From positions 124,001-188,000 of the forward strand of contig JAGPYM010000003.1 in assembly GCA_020736575.1 (NCBI GenBank): a DNA stretch of 64,000 bases. The letters run 5' to 3'. The stretch's first letter is position 1; every line of letters begins with the position of its first letter. The position numbers were made by a program, and so were the translations under genes. Source of the DNA: Thelonectria olida. Lineage: Eukaryota; Ascomycota; Sordariomycetes; Hypocreales; Nectriaceae. A model generated the notes under the pieces. That model was not told the origin of the DNA. It saw only the letters and a list, made by a program, of their open reading frames with translations, and did not search any database. This document shows positions 1-10,018 of this stretch, one piece after another.

Positions 1-752
1 GCAAACTCGGACTCGGAATTCAACAGCCTCGAGCTGCCCGTGAGATGCGTGTTCACATCGCCCTCTCGACACGAGTCAGCACCTGATAATTGCGCCAAGG
101 TGAACCGGATCGAGTTGCCTACCAAACATCTCCTCGTAGGAGCGAAGTATCACAATGGCCGCCAAGACGTTTTCATTCAGGGCCTCGCTGGGGTTGTCGA
201 AAATAGGAATGAGTATCCGGAGCGCGTGGCTGTAGTAGGAGCTATGACTCTCCTTGTCGACGCCGCCCGTCGTCAGGCTGACCTGGCGAGCTGAGTAGGC
301 CAGGATGGAATAGGCCAATAGGGGAAGATGATGGGCTCGCTTTGGGACTTCGATGCTAAAGTGGCGCGCAGGATCGCAGGTGTCGAACTAGATTCGAGGT
401 CAACGAGTGTCTCCAACCAGCGTGGGGCAGCAGGAGGGCGAGGGTGAGGAGGAGGGGCCTGTACCCATGATCCCAGGTTCTGTATGTAGTGCATAAAGTA
501 GTTTGCTTCCTTGCGCGTGTTCAAGGGTACTCCAAATCCGAACTGAACAACGGGTGGAGGCGGTGAGGACGCCGAGGCCACTGCTCTTTCTGCACTGCGG
601 TCATGGTCAGATCGCCGAGGAAGAGTGAATGGATAGGGTGATTTGGACGAGGTCACTTACTTGCCTTCGTCGTCGTCGGGCCCTGCCTCGTTTGCCACGG
701 GCAAAAGGGAGGGGAGGGGGCCAGACCAGCCCAGGGTGAAGGAGCCCGCCAT
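1..752 (-). CDS. Fungal transcription factor (Zn2Cys6-family regulatory region), partial at left edge
   Basis: Reading on the minus strand, exons 752-661, 594-465, 387-123 and 64-1 join in frame through GT-AG introns (66, 77 and 58 bp). The joined protein carries the conserved block that follows the zinc cluster in this family: LNTRKEANYFMHYIQNLGSW, then FDTCDPARHFSIEVPKRA, then LLAYSILAYSARQ and a segment ending HLTGSSRLLN. In this family that region is a regulatory/dimerisation domain of a nuclear DNA-binding activator. The remainder lies beyond base 1. I see no Cys6 zinc cluster in the upstream 700 bases; the ATG at 752 leaves only about 45 residues before the conserved block. Either the protein lacks the DNA-binding domain or its 5' exon was missed. 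The family call is good; the start is uncertain. Confidence 0.6.
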
Positions 753-1438
753 TGGAACGAACAATGGGCTTTGTTGGAGTCTTGTCTGGACTGGAGACGA
801 TGATAAGGGGCCTCCACGTTGTGTTAATTATTCGGAGAAGGATGCCTTCGCGTGTGTGACGTGCTTTCTTGGCTGAGGTGACGGTTTGCTCATCCTGTCT
901 GTCACCAACCAGACAGACGACTTGGATGCCCAACTCTCCCCGCAGCCAAACGTCGGGGGAAGCACAGACAGCTCACGAGCGTCTGGAGTTGGAGCTGGCG
1001 GTTCTCTGCGTGCACAGGGCAGAAAGAAGGCGGACGTCTCTTCCTTTTGAATCCCAACGAGTAATATTCAGCGCAAACCACCCTCATTCTGCACCGTTTA
1101 CCCCGCAGCCGAACCCCAGACTGACTCCACCCCCATAAAATGAAGCCTGTTAGTCGCCTTCCCCAGACCAGGCGTGTCCATGTTCACTAGTCATGGCACG
1201 TCGGGGAAGCGCTGCGAGGGGCCTAGTTTCGGTCTGTGAGTGAAGCTGTCCAGTCATGGTGCGTACGATTCGTTTACCGAGCCGTCAGGGAGTATACCGA
1301 GTATATATATGGCCGTTGCCGCCCTGCTTCGTTTTGAACCGCATCAACAGCTTCGCAGGTTCGATCCAGCAAGACCACTCACTCTCGGGCATTTCTGCTT
1401 GACGTCAATCATCCTTCGCCTCTTCTTCCCATCCCAAA
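753..1438. promoter_or_regulatory. Intergenic region with divergent promoters; TATA and CRE-like sites before the transporter
   Basis: No gene is supported here. On the plus strand a TATATATA tract lies at 1302-1310, about 130 bp before the transporter ATG at 1439. A perfect CRE-type palindrome TGACGTCA lies at 1400-1407. Bases 1380-1438 are pyrimidine rich, as expected for a fungal transcription start and leader. The sites are visible; their use as promoter elements is inferred. Confidence 0.45.
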
Positions 1439-3292
1439 ATGTCGAACCGTTCTCTGGACGACCGCCAGGACGCCCCGGCCTCCAAGGAGGAGGGCTTGGG
1501 CAAGTCTTCGCAGAGCATCGAGCACGTCGAAGAATACCACGGCTCGGGCGGTGGTGACTTTGACGATTCCATCGAAGACACCAAGCCATCGTGGGCTGTC
1601 TGGCTCATCACCTTTACCGTCGCCATGGGCGGTTTCTTGTTTGGTAATAACGCTCCCCAGACACACGAACAACATGGAAAAGACTCCCGGCTAACGCGAT
1701 AAAAACATCAGGTTACGATACCGGCGTCATTTCTGCTGTCCTCGTCACTATTGGCGACGACTTGGGCCACGAGCTTGACTCCAAGGAGCAGGAACTGGTT
1801 ACATCTTTGACCTCTGGCGGTGCCCTCATCGGCGCCCTGATCGCTGGTCTCCCTGCCGACAGATATGGCCGAAAGCTTGGTATCTACCTTGGTTGCCTTC
1901 TTTTCCTCCTCGGATCCGTCATCCAGGCCGCTTCCTACAGCGTTGCCCAAATGTCAGTCGGACGATTCGTGGTCGGCCTTGGAGTCGGATCTGCCGCCAT
2001 GATTATTGTAAGTGCTGCCCCTGAAAGCCGTCAAGGCGTCCAATTTGTTTCTGACACTCTCCCCCAGCCCCTTTACATCGGAGAACTCGCCCCCGCCAAG
2101 TATCGAGGCCGCATGATCGCCTTTGACAACATGAGTGTCACGTTTGGTCAGCTCATCTCGTACGCTCTCGGCGCTGCCCTCACCGATGCCGCTCACGGTT
2201 GGCGGTGGATGGTTGCCATCGGTGGCATCCCCCCCATCATCCTCGCTTGCTTGTTGCCCATGTGCCCCGAGTCGCCCCGCCAGCTCATCGCCCACGGCAA
2301 GATCGAGGAGGCGAGGAAGGCCATCGCCAAGGTCTACAGCAACGCGTCCGAGGAGCAGCTCAAGTCCAAGATGGACAGGCTCACGTGGACTGTCGAGGTC
2401 GAGTCTCAGGTCGCCGGCAAGTCTCTGTGGTGGCAGTTCAAGCAGCTGCACTGCGTCGGGTCCAACCTGCGCGCCCTCACCGTCGCATGCGCTGTCATGG
2501 CCAGTACGTGAACCACGTCTATTGCTATTGCTCGAATGCTAACTTGGAAAACAGTCTCCCAGCTCGGTGGCTTCAACACCCTCATGTACTACTCGGCTAC
2601 TCTATTCTCCCTTGTCGGCTTCAACAAGCCCACCGCCGTCGCCATTGTCGTTGGCGGAACCAACTTTGTCTTTAGCTTTGTGAACCTGTTCCTCGTCGAC
2701 AAGTTGGGCCGACGCATCATCCTTCTTGTTACCGTTCTCGGCATGGTAAGTCGTATCCCAACCAGAGCCGCGGCCCATTTGACGCTGACCACCTCCCCAG
2801 GCCCTCGCGCTGGTTATCGCCGCCGTTGCTTTCCACTACATTCCCATTTCCAAGGACCTCGTCCTCGAAGCCGCGTCGGTCAACTGGGCTGGCATTCTCG
2901 TCCTCGTCACCATCATCTTCTACGTCGCCTTCTTTTCTTCCGGAGTTGCCACCATTGCCTGGATCGGAACTGAGCTGCTCCCTCTCGAGGTTCGTGCCCT
3001 CGGAACCATGATGAACACCGTCACCTGCTGGGGCTGCAACATCATCATCGCCTCGACCTTCTTGTCCATGATGAAGAGCATGACCCCTAGCGGCGCCTTT
3101 GCCTTTTACGCCTGCATTTGCTTCTCCGGCTGGCTGTTTGTTCTGTTCCTTTTCCCGGAGGTCAAGGGCCTTCCGCTCGAGGACATCCGTACTATCTTTG
3201 ACGGCGGATTCAACGTTAAGCTCTCCAAGCAGATGCAGAAGGACTTGAAGGTCAAGCGGCAGGAGGCCAAGGGCCAGGGAAGCAAGGCTTAA
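1439..3292 (+). CDS. MFS sugar transporter, myo-inositol (ITR1) type
   Basis: Five exons (1439-1643, 1712-2007, 2068-2503, 2555-2745, 2801-3292) give 539 residues; all four introns are GT-AG and the frame is continuous. The plasma-membrane carrier probably imports myo-inositol or a hexose by proton symport. Visible family marks in order: acidic N-terminal tail; FGYDTGVISAVL in TM1; PADRYGRKLG (motif A, loop 2-3); GRFVVGLGVG; PLYIGELAPAKYRGRM; PESPRQL; VDKLGRR (second motif A); and a PETKG-like PEVKGLPLEDI before a basic C-terminus. The TM1 sequence and the IGDDLGHELDSKEQELVTS loop resemble ITR1 inositol carriers more than hexose carriers. Length matches the family (500-580). Substrate is an inference. 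It converges on the AA9 gene with 213 bp between stops. Confidence 0.9.
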
Positions 3293-3505
3293 GGATTCTC
3301 TTCACTGCTCTTACTCCTCGATCTTTGCACGCTCGTCTTGTTCGATAGAATTGAGGGAGAGATTGGAATTTGGTAGATACATCAATCATCCAGTTTTCTA
3401 GTATATACAACTTATTGATAACATAAATGGACTCAGCAACAATTATTCGTGAATGATCAGATGCACCCTTGATCGCCAGTCTATAACTAAATGACTTTGG
3501 GCTAT

Positions 3506-4303
3506 CTAAACACGAAACTGTCTCGCCTTCTTGTCGTTTGCACCGGTGTATAGAGGAGGGCCCGGGATCTTCCATGTGGTACCCTTGTTGTCATACACAG
3601 AGAAGCCGAAGATCTGCGCATCAGACTTGCTGTACAGCTTGGATGCGACAACGCCGGACGCAGAAAGGTCGTCGGAGCCAGATCCCTCCACTTCGATGTT
3701 TCCGCATTGCATGTAGAACTCGGGCTCGCCAAGATGCGCACGATGAAGGGCGATGAGCTCATTTCGTATGACGTACTTTCCTGGTGCAATCGACGAGGGA
3801 ATCACGGCCGAGTTGATGCCTCCATTCTCCCGGAGCCTGTCCGTCGCCCAGACGCCTTCAGTGTTTGCTGGACCTGAGATGACACCCGCCTCTGCAATCT
3901 TTGTCCACTTGAGCGTGGTCTTGTCAACGCTCGCGCAGTCACCGTTGCAGGGAGCAATGTATGTAATAACAGGGCCTCGATGCGACTCGGCCCATCCATT
4001 CGGGTTGATGGCTTTGTCGTCGGAAGTCCAGAAGAACTTGACGGTTGCTCCAGCGGTGATTGTGCCATAGTTCTTGGCGGCTTCAGAGTCACGACGGCAG
4101 ACAAAGTCGGTACTGGAAATGTCCATCTCCGGGCCCTCGTCTTCCGTGGTGAAGCTCCAGCCGATTGCATCGGGTGAAGGGGAGGGATTCCATCTGTTGA
4201 AGCCCTCGTAATCAACACCGTCCAAGGCGAAGGTGTTGAGGTAACCGTGGGCTGCCACTTGGATTGCCAAGGCAGCGGTAGCTATAAGGAGATGACGGGA
4301 CAT
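3506..4303 (-). CDS. AA9 lytic polysaccharide monooxygenase (formerly GH61), secreted
   Basis: One exon of 265 residues; the ATG at 4303 is chosen because it starts a signal peptide of 18 residues ending AA before HGYLNTF. Cleavage leaves His19 at the N-terminus, the first ligand of the copper histidine brace. The second His fits in ESHRGPVITYIAPC and the axial Tyr in PEFYMQCGNIEV. Cysteines in DFVCRRD, IAPCNGDC and MQCGN would give the usual disulfides. The enzyme oxidatively cleaves cellulose or hemicellulose chains outside the cell. There is no CBM1; the protein ends about 40 residues after the core. The open frame extends upstream to 4624 but that part has no family resemblance. Confidence 0.93.
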   Translation of the reverse strand: MSRHLLIATAALAIQVAAHGYLNTFALDGVDYEGFNRWNPSPSPDAIGWSFTTEDEGPEMDISSTDFVCRRDSEAAKNYGTITAGATVKFFWTSDDKAINPNGWAESHRGPVITYIAPCNGDCASVDKTTLKWTKIAEAGVISGPANTEGVWATDRLRENGGINSAVIPSSIAPGKYVIRNELIALHRAHLGEPEFYMQCGNIEVEGSGSDDLSASGVVASKLYSKSDAQIFGFSVYDNKGTTWKIPGPPLYTGANDKKARQFRV

Positions 4304-5707
4304 GATTGATGGCAAGTAAATGTATGGGTTTATGAATGAGTGAATGAGAAATGAAGGGCTTTCTAAGGCGAGAATGAGATAAAAGAATGGAAGCGAGGAA
4401 CCAGCCGTGCGTCTTAAATCAACACCACATGTCGTTTGTAGAAGAGATACCATGGTTTTATACTTGCGTTGAGTTGTTTGGGCTCTTGGCATATAATCCT
4501 TCAAGATCATGTCCATGATGCATTCTCCTTGGTCAGCGTTTCCAAGGAGGTCGGAAGAGCCTCCAGGACAAGCTCCATCGCCAATCGCGCGATACAAACG
4601 AAACCCGAGGCAGTGCTGTTTCAAAATAGACTCCTCTTATAACCCGGAATATCGAACTGATTTCATAACTAAGGTTAATCATCCTTCCTTCAGGAGCCGA
4701 ATGCTTGCTGTGCCAAGCCGTGCGCTTTGTTCGCGGCAGCAGTTGTCGTCACAGAAGAATTGGCAAATGCCTTTCAACTGACAATCGGACCTCGGAAGCC
4801 CCTTGAGCAGAGAGAAGCAACACGCGAGCACATTCTCTTCGTGTCGCTCAACATCTCAAGCACTCGGCGGTGATGTTTGCTTCGGTTGCATCACGACGCT
4901 TTCCCTCGGTGTTTTTTTATCCGCCGAAATGTCACCTTGACATGGAGTTTGCCAAGCCCAGTTTCGAAACAATTCCATCGCGTTTCATCCAAAATTGAGG
5001 GTGAATAAGCCTCAGCCACTGTTCCACCCAGAGGATTGCCAAGAAAAAAGACTATATTGCGACTGTGCTTGATGTTTGACATGAGAGAAGTACATACCTT
5101 TCAGCTGCTACGATGCATGCGGCCAATGACATAATGAATTAGTTACATAAGTATGAAGGCGACGCGATACGCAAGACGTTCGGCAGAAGGTGGTCGGTCA
5201 TCTAGTTCCGGCCCGGCTTACACCAATCATCCAGATAGGAAGACATAGCGGTCGCCGGCCCGGTGCGAGTTTGAGCATGCTAGCAAGATAGTCGAGTGAT
5301 TGGGCGGATCCGCGCAGACCTCCTCGCGAACGTGTGGAGAAGCCGATCATGGATTTGTCGTCTCCGCGCGCCGTGTGCTTGGGGTACCCGGTCCCGGCTG
5401 GAGTGACATGTTGGCAAATGGCCTTCTATTTGACCTACACCCACAAGGCTGGCGATAAATCTGATGCCGGGAGGTTCTCGGAGTCTCCTTCCGAAATTTG
5501 TTTAAACGCCCGGAGTCTCCTGCCGCAGTTGTCTGTACGGTGACTGTACCTTTACTTTGGAATCAGGTGCTCATGCATCGTACTCTCAGTTGATTACAGG
5601 TACATCGCCCATTGCCACGCAGGTCATTTAAATAGTGCTGCCCGTTACCTGCTGTGACATTTGCCCTCTCCAAGACGTATCAATCTCCCCCGAATCGCCA
5701 ACCAGCA
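4304..5707. other. 1.4-kb divergent intergenic region, no gene seen
   Basis: This lies between the AA9 and PaiB-like start codons and should hold both promoters. Short open frames on both strands have no family resemblance and no splice-supported extension. I see nothing else that can be named. Confidence 0.5.
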
Positions 5708-6475
5708 ATGTACCTGCGCGGCGTTCACGCAGAGACGGACCTTCGCGTCCTTCGACGCCTCATCCACGAGAACCCCCTCGGACTTTTGACGACCGGAATC
5801 CAATCCACCAAACATCCCTTCCTCCAGACCAGCCATATTCCCTTCGTTCTCGACGTCGAGGACGAGTCAAGCGAAACAGAGCTCGGCCGCCTTAGAGGGC
5901 ACTTGGCGAAGCAGAACCCGCAGAGCAAGGCAATCATCGACAACCTCACAGAAAACCCGGGCTTGAACAGCACGCTCGAGCAGGAGGTCTTGGTGCTCTT
6001 CAACGCGCCGGCCCATCACTACGTCACGCCCAAGTTCTACACGGAAACGAAGCCAGCAACGGGCAAGGTCGTCCCGACTTGGAATTACGCCGCCGCTCAA
6101 GCCTATGGCAAGGCGAGAATATTTTTCGACTCCAAGGCCCAAGAAACAGGAGACTTTCTCGCGCAACAGATCCAAGACATCAGCCACCACAGCGAGACGT
6201 CGCTGATGGACCACACCGGGGAGGATCGACCCGAGGAATGGCTAGTCTCGGATGCGCCCGAGGGGTTCGTCAATCTCCTCAAGAAGAACATCATCGGCAT
6301 CGAAATCACGATCGACCGGCTGGAGGGGAAGTTCAAGATGAGTCAGGAAATGGGCAAGGGAGACAGGCAAGGCGTGATTGACGGGTTTGCCAGTGTCGGG
6401 TCCGCGGCCGCGCAGGGCGTTTCCGACACTGTGAGGCAGCGAGGAGAGCTCAAAGACCAAGCAGTTAAGAAATGA
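5708..6475 (+). CDS. PaiB-like FMN-binding split-barrel protein
   Basis: Intronless, 255 residues. The ATG at 5708 starts MYLRGVHAETD, the usual N-terminus of the family; open frame above it is not conserved. Family marks: NPLGLLTTG, QTSHIPFVLDVEDE, LRGHLAKQNPQ, VLVLFNAPAHHYVTPKFY, VVPTWNYAAAQAYGKA and LLKKNIIGIEITIDRLEGKFKMSQ. PaiB proteins bind FMN; Bacillus PaiB represses sporulation and protease genes, while the role of fungal members is unknown. A C-terminal extension of about 35 residues beyond the KMSQ motif is absent from the short bacterial form. The lack of introns and the bacterial family suggest ancient horizontal transfer (inference). The gene converges with the PaiA-like acetyltransferase, 82 bp between stops. 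Confidence 0.88.
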   Translation: MYLRGVHAETDLRVLRRLIHENPLGLLTTGIQSTKHPFLQTSHIPFVLDVEDESSETELGRLRGHLAKQNPQSKAIIDNLTENPGLNSTLEQEVLVLFNAPAHHYVTPKFYTETKPATGKVVPTWNYAAAQAYGKARIFFDSKAQETGDFLAQQIQDISHHSETSLMDHTGEDRPEEWLVSDAPEGFVNLLKKNIIGIEITIDRLEGKFKMSQEMGKGDRQGVIDGFASVGSAAAQGVSDTVRQRGELKDQAVKK

Positions 6476-6557
6476 GAAGAATACCCAGTGCCATTTGAAG
6501 GCTGCTTCGAGATGTCAACTCCCGAGCATGTCTAAATCTATCGTTCGTGTTGTTTCG

Positions 6558-7109
6558 TTACAGGCTCTTGATCATGATGTTGTCCGTCTGAACCACGCTT
6601 CCAATGACAAAGTCGTGAGTTCCGCACTGGCGATACCCCCATTTTTCATACGCTCTCGTGGCATTCTCATTCTCTTCCCACACCCCTAACCAGATATTCT
6701 TGAACCCTTGTTCCCGAGCCATGTCGTCGATTCTTGACGATAGCAGCCGACCGATGCCTTTCCCGTGTGCAGACATGTCGACATATATCCGCTGCAGCTC
6801 CACCTTGTTTTCGACTTGAGCAACACAGGGCTCGGTGGTGCCGCGGGTGAGATATGCAAACCCCACGATGGTGTTTTCCGAGTCTGTAGCGACTATGATG
6901 TCTTTGGTCTCATCGTGGACATCTTTTGTGATTGCCGAGACGGCGTACGACTCGTCGAGGAAGGCTTGGAGCTCATGGGGCTGCACCGAGTGTCCGAATG
7001 TATTTGTGAAGACCTTTGCGCCAAGTCGGGCGATCTCAGTGGCATCAGAGGAGCCAGCTTGGCGGATTGAGATTGTTTGCGAGTCTGGCCGGGTCAGAGA
7101 GGGTGACAT
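6558..7109 (-). CDS. GNAT acetyltransferase, PaiA-like (polyamine N-acetyltransferase family)
   Basis: Intronless, 183 residues from the ATG at 7109. The GNAT fold is seen in ISIRQAGSSDATEIARL (strand 1/helix 1), ELQRIYVDMSAHGKGIGRLL (motif A, acetyl-CoA pyrophosphate loop HGKGIG) and ENATRAYEKWGYRQCG (motif B). The stretch KNIWLGVWEENENA, with GTHDF and a QTDNIMIKSL-type C-terminus, closely resembles Bacillus PaiA, a spermidine/spermine N-acetyltransferase. Expected reaction: transfer of acetyl from acetyl-CoA to a small amine. No signal peptide is seen, so it is probably cytosolic. The neighbour 82 bp away is a PaiB-like protein. Substrate is an inference from family. Confidence 0.85.
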   Translation of the reverse strand: MSPSLTRPDSQTISIRQAGSSDATEIARLGAKVFTNTFGHSVQPHELQAFLDESYAVSAITKDVHDETKDIIVATDSENTIVGFAYLTRGTTEPCVAQVENKVELQRIYVDMSAHGKGIGRLLSSRIDDMAREQGFKNIWLGVWEENENATRAYEKWGYRQCGTHDFVIGSVVQTDNIMIKSL

Positions 7110-8196
7110 TGTTGCACGCAAATGATGAAGTAAGTGTCGAATGTTGAAGTAAATGATTTGCTCAATATATCTAGATGTATAGAGGTTACAAAGTGGGCAG
7201 GTGAAGCCTTTAATACACACCACTGCATGTCGACGTGGAGGAGGGAATGAGCAGATAAAAAATAGCGAATTTGATTGTTTCTCGATCCTTCTAGTCTTGT
7301 TAATGTACACAACGTGGTTATCATTTCACAAAACAATAGAAGACTCTAATGACAGACCTTTTCCACTCCATTGTCACTTGTCAATCGAAAGGCGCGCGCC
7401 GAGTCCCACTTGTCGTCAACAAGACTCCACTGTGGAATGGTCTGGGGTCTGATATCAGGGGATTCCTGATTAGGTATTACGGCTCCTACCTAGAGCAGTG
7501 ACGAGGCAGTGTAGTGGGAGACGTATTTTCATTGTTGTTGTAAGAATCCCACATAGTGTAACAGAGCTCTCCGCAAAACGCTGGAGCTGACAATGATTTT
7601 CCTCGGGACCATTATTCCAGCCCGAAATTTGCTTCATATCTGTTTAATTTTTAACTATCAATTCCAAACCTAAGTTTTTGACCGGGCTGCGGCCCGGTCC
7701 TTATTTTTGCTAAGAATTGAAAGCCCTAACATTCTTGCTTTTCTTCCTTTGCGACCCAACCGACCTTGCCCGCCGACCCGACCCTGACTGGCTCTCGAAC
7801 AGATATTTCCTTCCAAGCCTCTTGGGTCGCTTGGTTGTTCTTTTCCTGCTGCCTGCTTGATCCCATCAAAATAGCGGACTCATACATGATGGCCGCTTCG
7901 ACCTCCCTCATTAAGTAACTTCTCCACGGGTTAGGTTGAGAGGCGAGCCAGTGCTGGTGGTGATCTTGCCAGCTCGCTAAATGTGAGTACAGAGGTTGTC
8001 GTGAGCTCGTGAGGAGTCTTGTTTTTATAGGAAGTGGTACCATCAACTCCAGCTGCCGAGGGCGTGTAGGTAGCCTGGGGCATCGACAACCCGCCGAACG
8101 CGCCGAGGATGGCGTGCCGGTCATGCAGCGGACTATTCAACAGTTGCTCGTCCGCGCCGCAGGACATTACTGGCCGCCTGCCGTCACGGGGGCAGG
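7110..8196. other. 1.1-kb region without a recognisable gene
   Basis: Frames of 118-132 codons on the minus strand (7726-8124, 7931-8287) have no domain resemblance and overlap each other. Bases 7600-7720 are AT rich. A CCTACCTAG half of the TACCTAGGTA palindrome occurs near 7486. This stretch may contain the leader of the acetyltransferase gene and debris 3' of the protease relic. Confidence 0.4.
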
Positions 8197-9110
8197 CTAG
8201 TACGGGGACCACGGCTCCGAGCTGGGCGAGCGAGGTGCAAGCGCAGCTCCACCACAATAACCGGTTGGAGGAGCAATAGATGGGCAAAGAATGGATAGGG
8301 AAGGACGGAAGAGCCGCGGGAATTTGACTCCAAATCCGCCATCTCGTGAATCAGTTATCGCCTCATATTGACCATATAGCACCACCCCAGCAACATGTGG
8401 AGCTGCCACGGAAGTGCCAGTCTTGGTGGCAAGTGCAGTGTTGCTCTCACTCCCAGCGGCAATAATGCCTTTCCCTGGAGCAAATATATCGACAATTGGC
8501 CCCAAGCTTGGCCCTTCCCATCGTCGATACTCCTTCGTCATAGCGCCAACAGTGATAGCAGCTGTGACTCGGCCAGGGGAGTTGGTGTCAGAGTCCATAT
8601 TGCGGTTTCTGGCAGCCATGATGATAGGAATCCCAGCATCGATTGCCTCCTTCACCAGAGTTTCTGAGTAATTGTGGAGTCGACCCCGATTTCCCCCAAG
8701 TGACATGCTGATGACAGCCTCGCCCACGCGGCCATTTCTCTTTATGTCATCTATGGCCCATTCCAACCCTTTAATAATCTTCGCGGTAGATCCGGTACGG
8801 CCTGCCAAAACTTGAACATCGATTATGGATGCTTTTTGAGCCACGCCGTATGTGGCTCCTCCGATAATTCCAGCAACATGGGTGCCGTGACTTCTGTCAC
8901 TAATGAGGCCGCCTGTGAAAACCCTGAGGGCTATAACTCGCCCTTCGAATTCCTCGTGTTCAGCATTGATTCCTGAATTGAGAACATAAACAAATATGCC
9001 TTTTCCAGCATCAGGGCGATATTTATAGTACAGTTTTCACTTGGCCACCTTCTGTTCGAAATGGCGGCGAGGCGAGAAGATCTTGCAATGGGAATGTTTT
9101 GAAAGATGAG
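8197..9110 (-). pseudogene. Decayed subtilisin-like (S8A, proteinase K type) protease
   Basis: Reading on the minus strand, coding resemblance runs from about 9110 to about 8350: KYRPDAGKGIFVYVLNSGIN, HEEFEGRV, SHGTHVAGIIGGATYGVA, VISMSLGGNRGR, GIPIIMAARN and GTSVAAPHVAG. Catalytic His (codon 8887-8889) and Ser (8410-8412) remain, but the Asp of the VIDTGI motif is Asn (codon 8977-8979) and the AAGN oxyanion motif reads AARN. A TGA sits in frame at 9037-9039 just before the catalytic domain; similarity upstream (an RTEGGQVKTVL-like stretch) is in another frame. No signal peptide or propeptide is found. After GTSVAAPHVAG the frame runs to 8197 with unrelated sequence. I conclude it is a non-functional relic of a secreted serine protease. 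Confidence 0.75.
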
Positions 9111-10018
9111 AAGCGACTGTTATATAGGCAAAGCCGATCTAGCAAAATTCGACAACACCTGTTAATAGTTCGGTCAAGGCCAATTGTTCGTTGCTTTGGC
9201 CCTCATACTTTCACTTCGGTTGCTTGGAGTTATCTCAAAAAGCTTTAACAAATTGCAATCTTCGCATCTATTAAACTCTTTTATAGTGCTGTTATCTCAT
9301 CTCTTCCTTTTTGTTGGATAATATTAATACAATGCTAAACCTAGAAATGAGTTATTGCACACATAATAATAACTCTCCGTAAAGCCCTGATTGTATATAT
9401 CAGCCTTTCAATAGGCAACCAAACTGTTTACTTTTTACTTTCATTTGTTGGATACCTTATCGATATGTCAAATTGATATCAAACTAATATAACGTATCTA
9501 TTATAACATTTTCCACTCTCTCCTGTAAACAGGCTGTTATTACTACGCCAAGCATCTTGTGTTTATCGATGGCCTTAACTGAACGATCTAACTACACCTT
9601 TAGTCAAACTTTACCAGAGACCAATCTGCATGCCTACCTAGGTAGGTAATACAGCACTGAGTTAATTCTCCACAAAGGACTCGGAGATAGAGGCCCGTCT
9701 TTAGGGAACCCGTGTACTTCCCGTCCATTTTTACGTTTATAGTTTGGATAGGCAGGTACCTCAGTTATAAACTTATAAAAAACTCGTTATGCTCAAGTAT
9801 AGCAACGTAGCTCCCCACAAAACACCGAAATCTTATAATAACTCTTGAACGCAACGAACCCTATTTGCGCTGAAAATTCTTTATAGGTCTCAGGTTTAAA
9901 TATCTGCTCCAAACCCCAAGCTCCAGCCATCCTCCACTCTTTTACCACATCCCTCACCCATCTTTTCTCTCAAGGCCAAGACTCGCCAGCTTTTCTTCCA
10001 AATACGGCACCTTTGAAA
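9111..10018. other. AT-rich, gene-empty stretch between protease relic and inhibitor gene
   Basis: Base composition is visibly AT richer than the flanks, with many TAATA/ATTAT runs and no open frame worth naming. A 14-bp palindrome CCTACCTAGGTAGG lies at 9633-9646. The look fits a mutated repeat (RIP) or simply a degenerate intergenic region; no repeat copy is available in the window to decide. The end of the stretch is the leader of the I9-like gene. Confidence 0.45.

Noticed and set aside
1355..1372. AGGTTCGATCC resembling a tRNA T-loop
   Set aside because: The flanking bases do not pair as a T stem and no anticodon or acceptor arm can be drawn. No other tRNA, rRNA or CRISPR array was seen in the window.
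4303..4624. N-terminal extension of the AA9 open frame
   Set aside because: The signal peptide followed by the obligatory N-terminal His starts at 4303; upstream residues would bury it.
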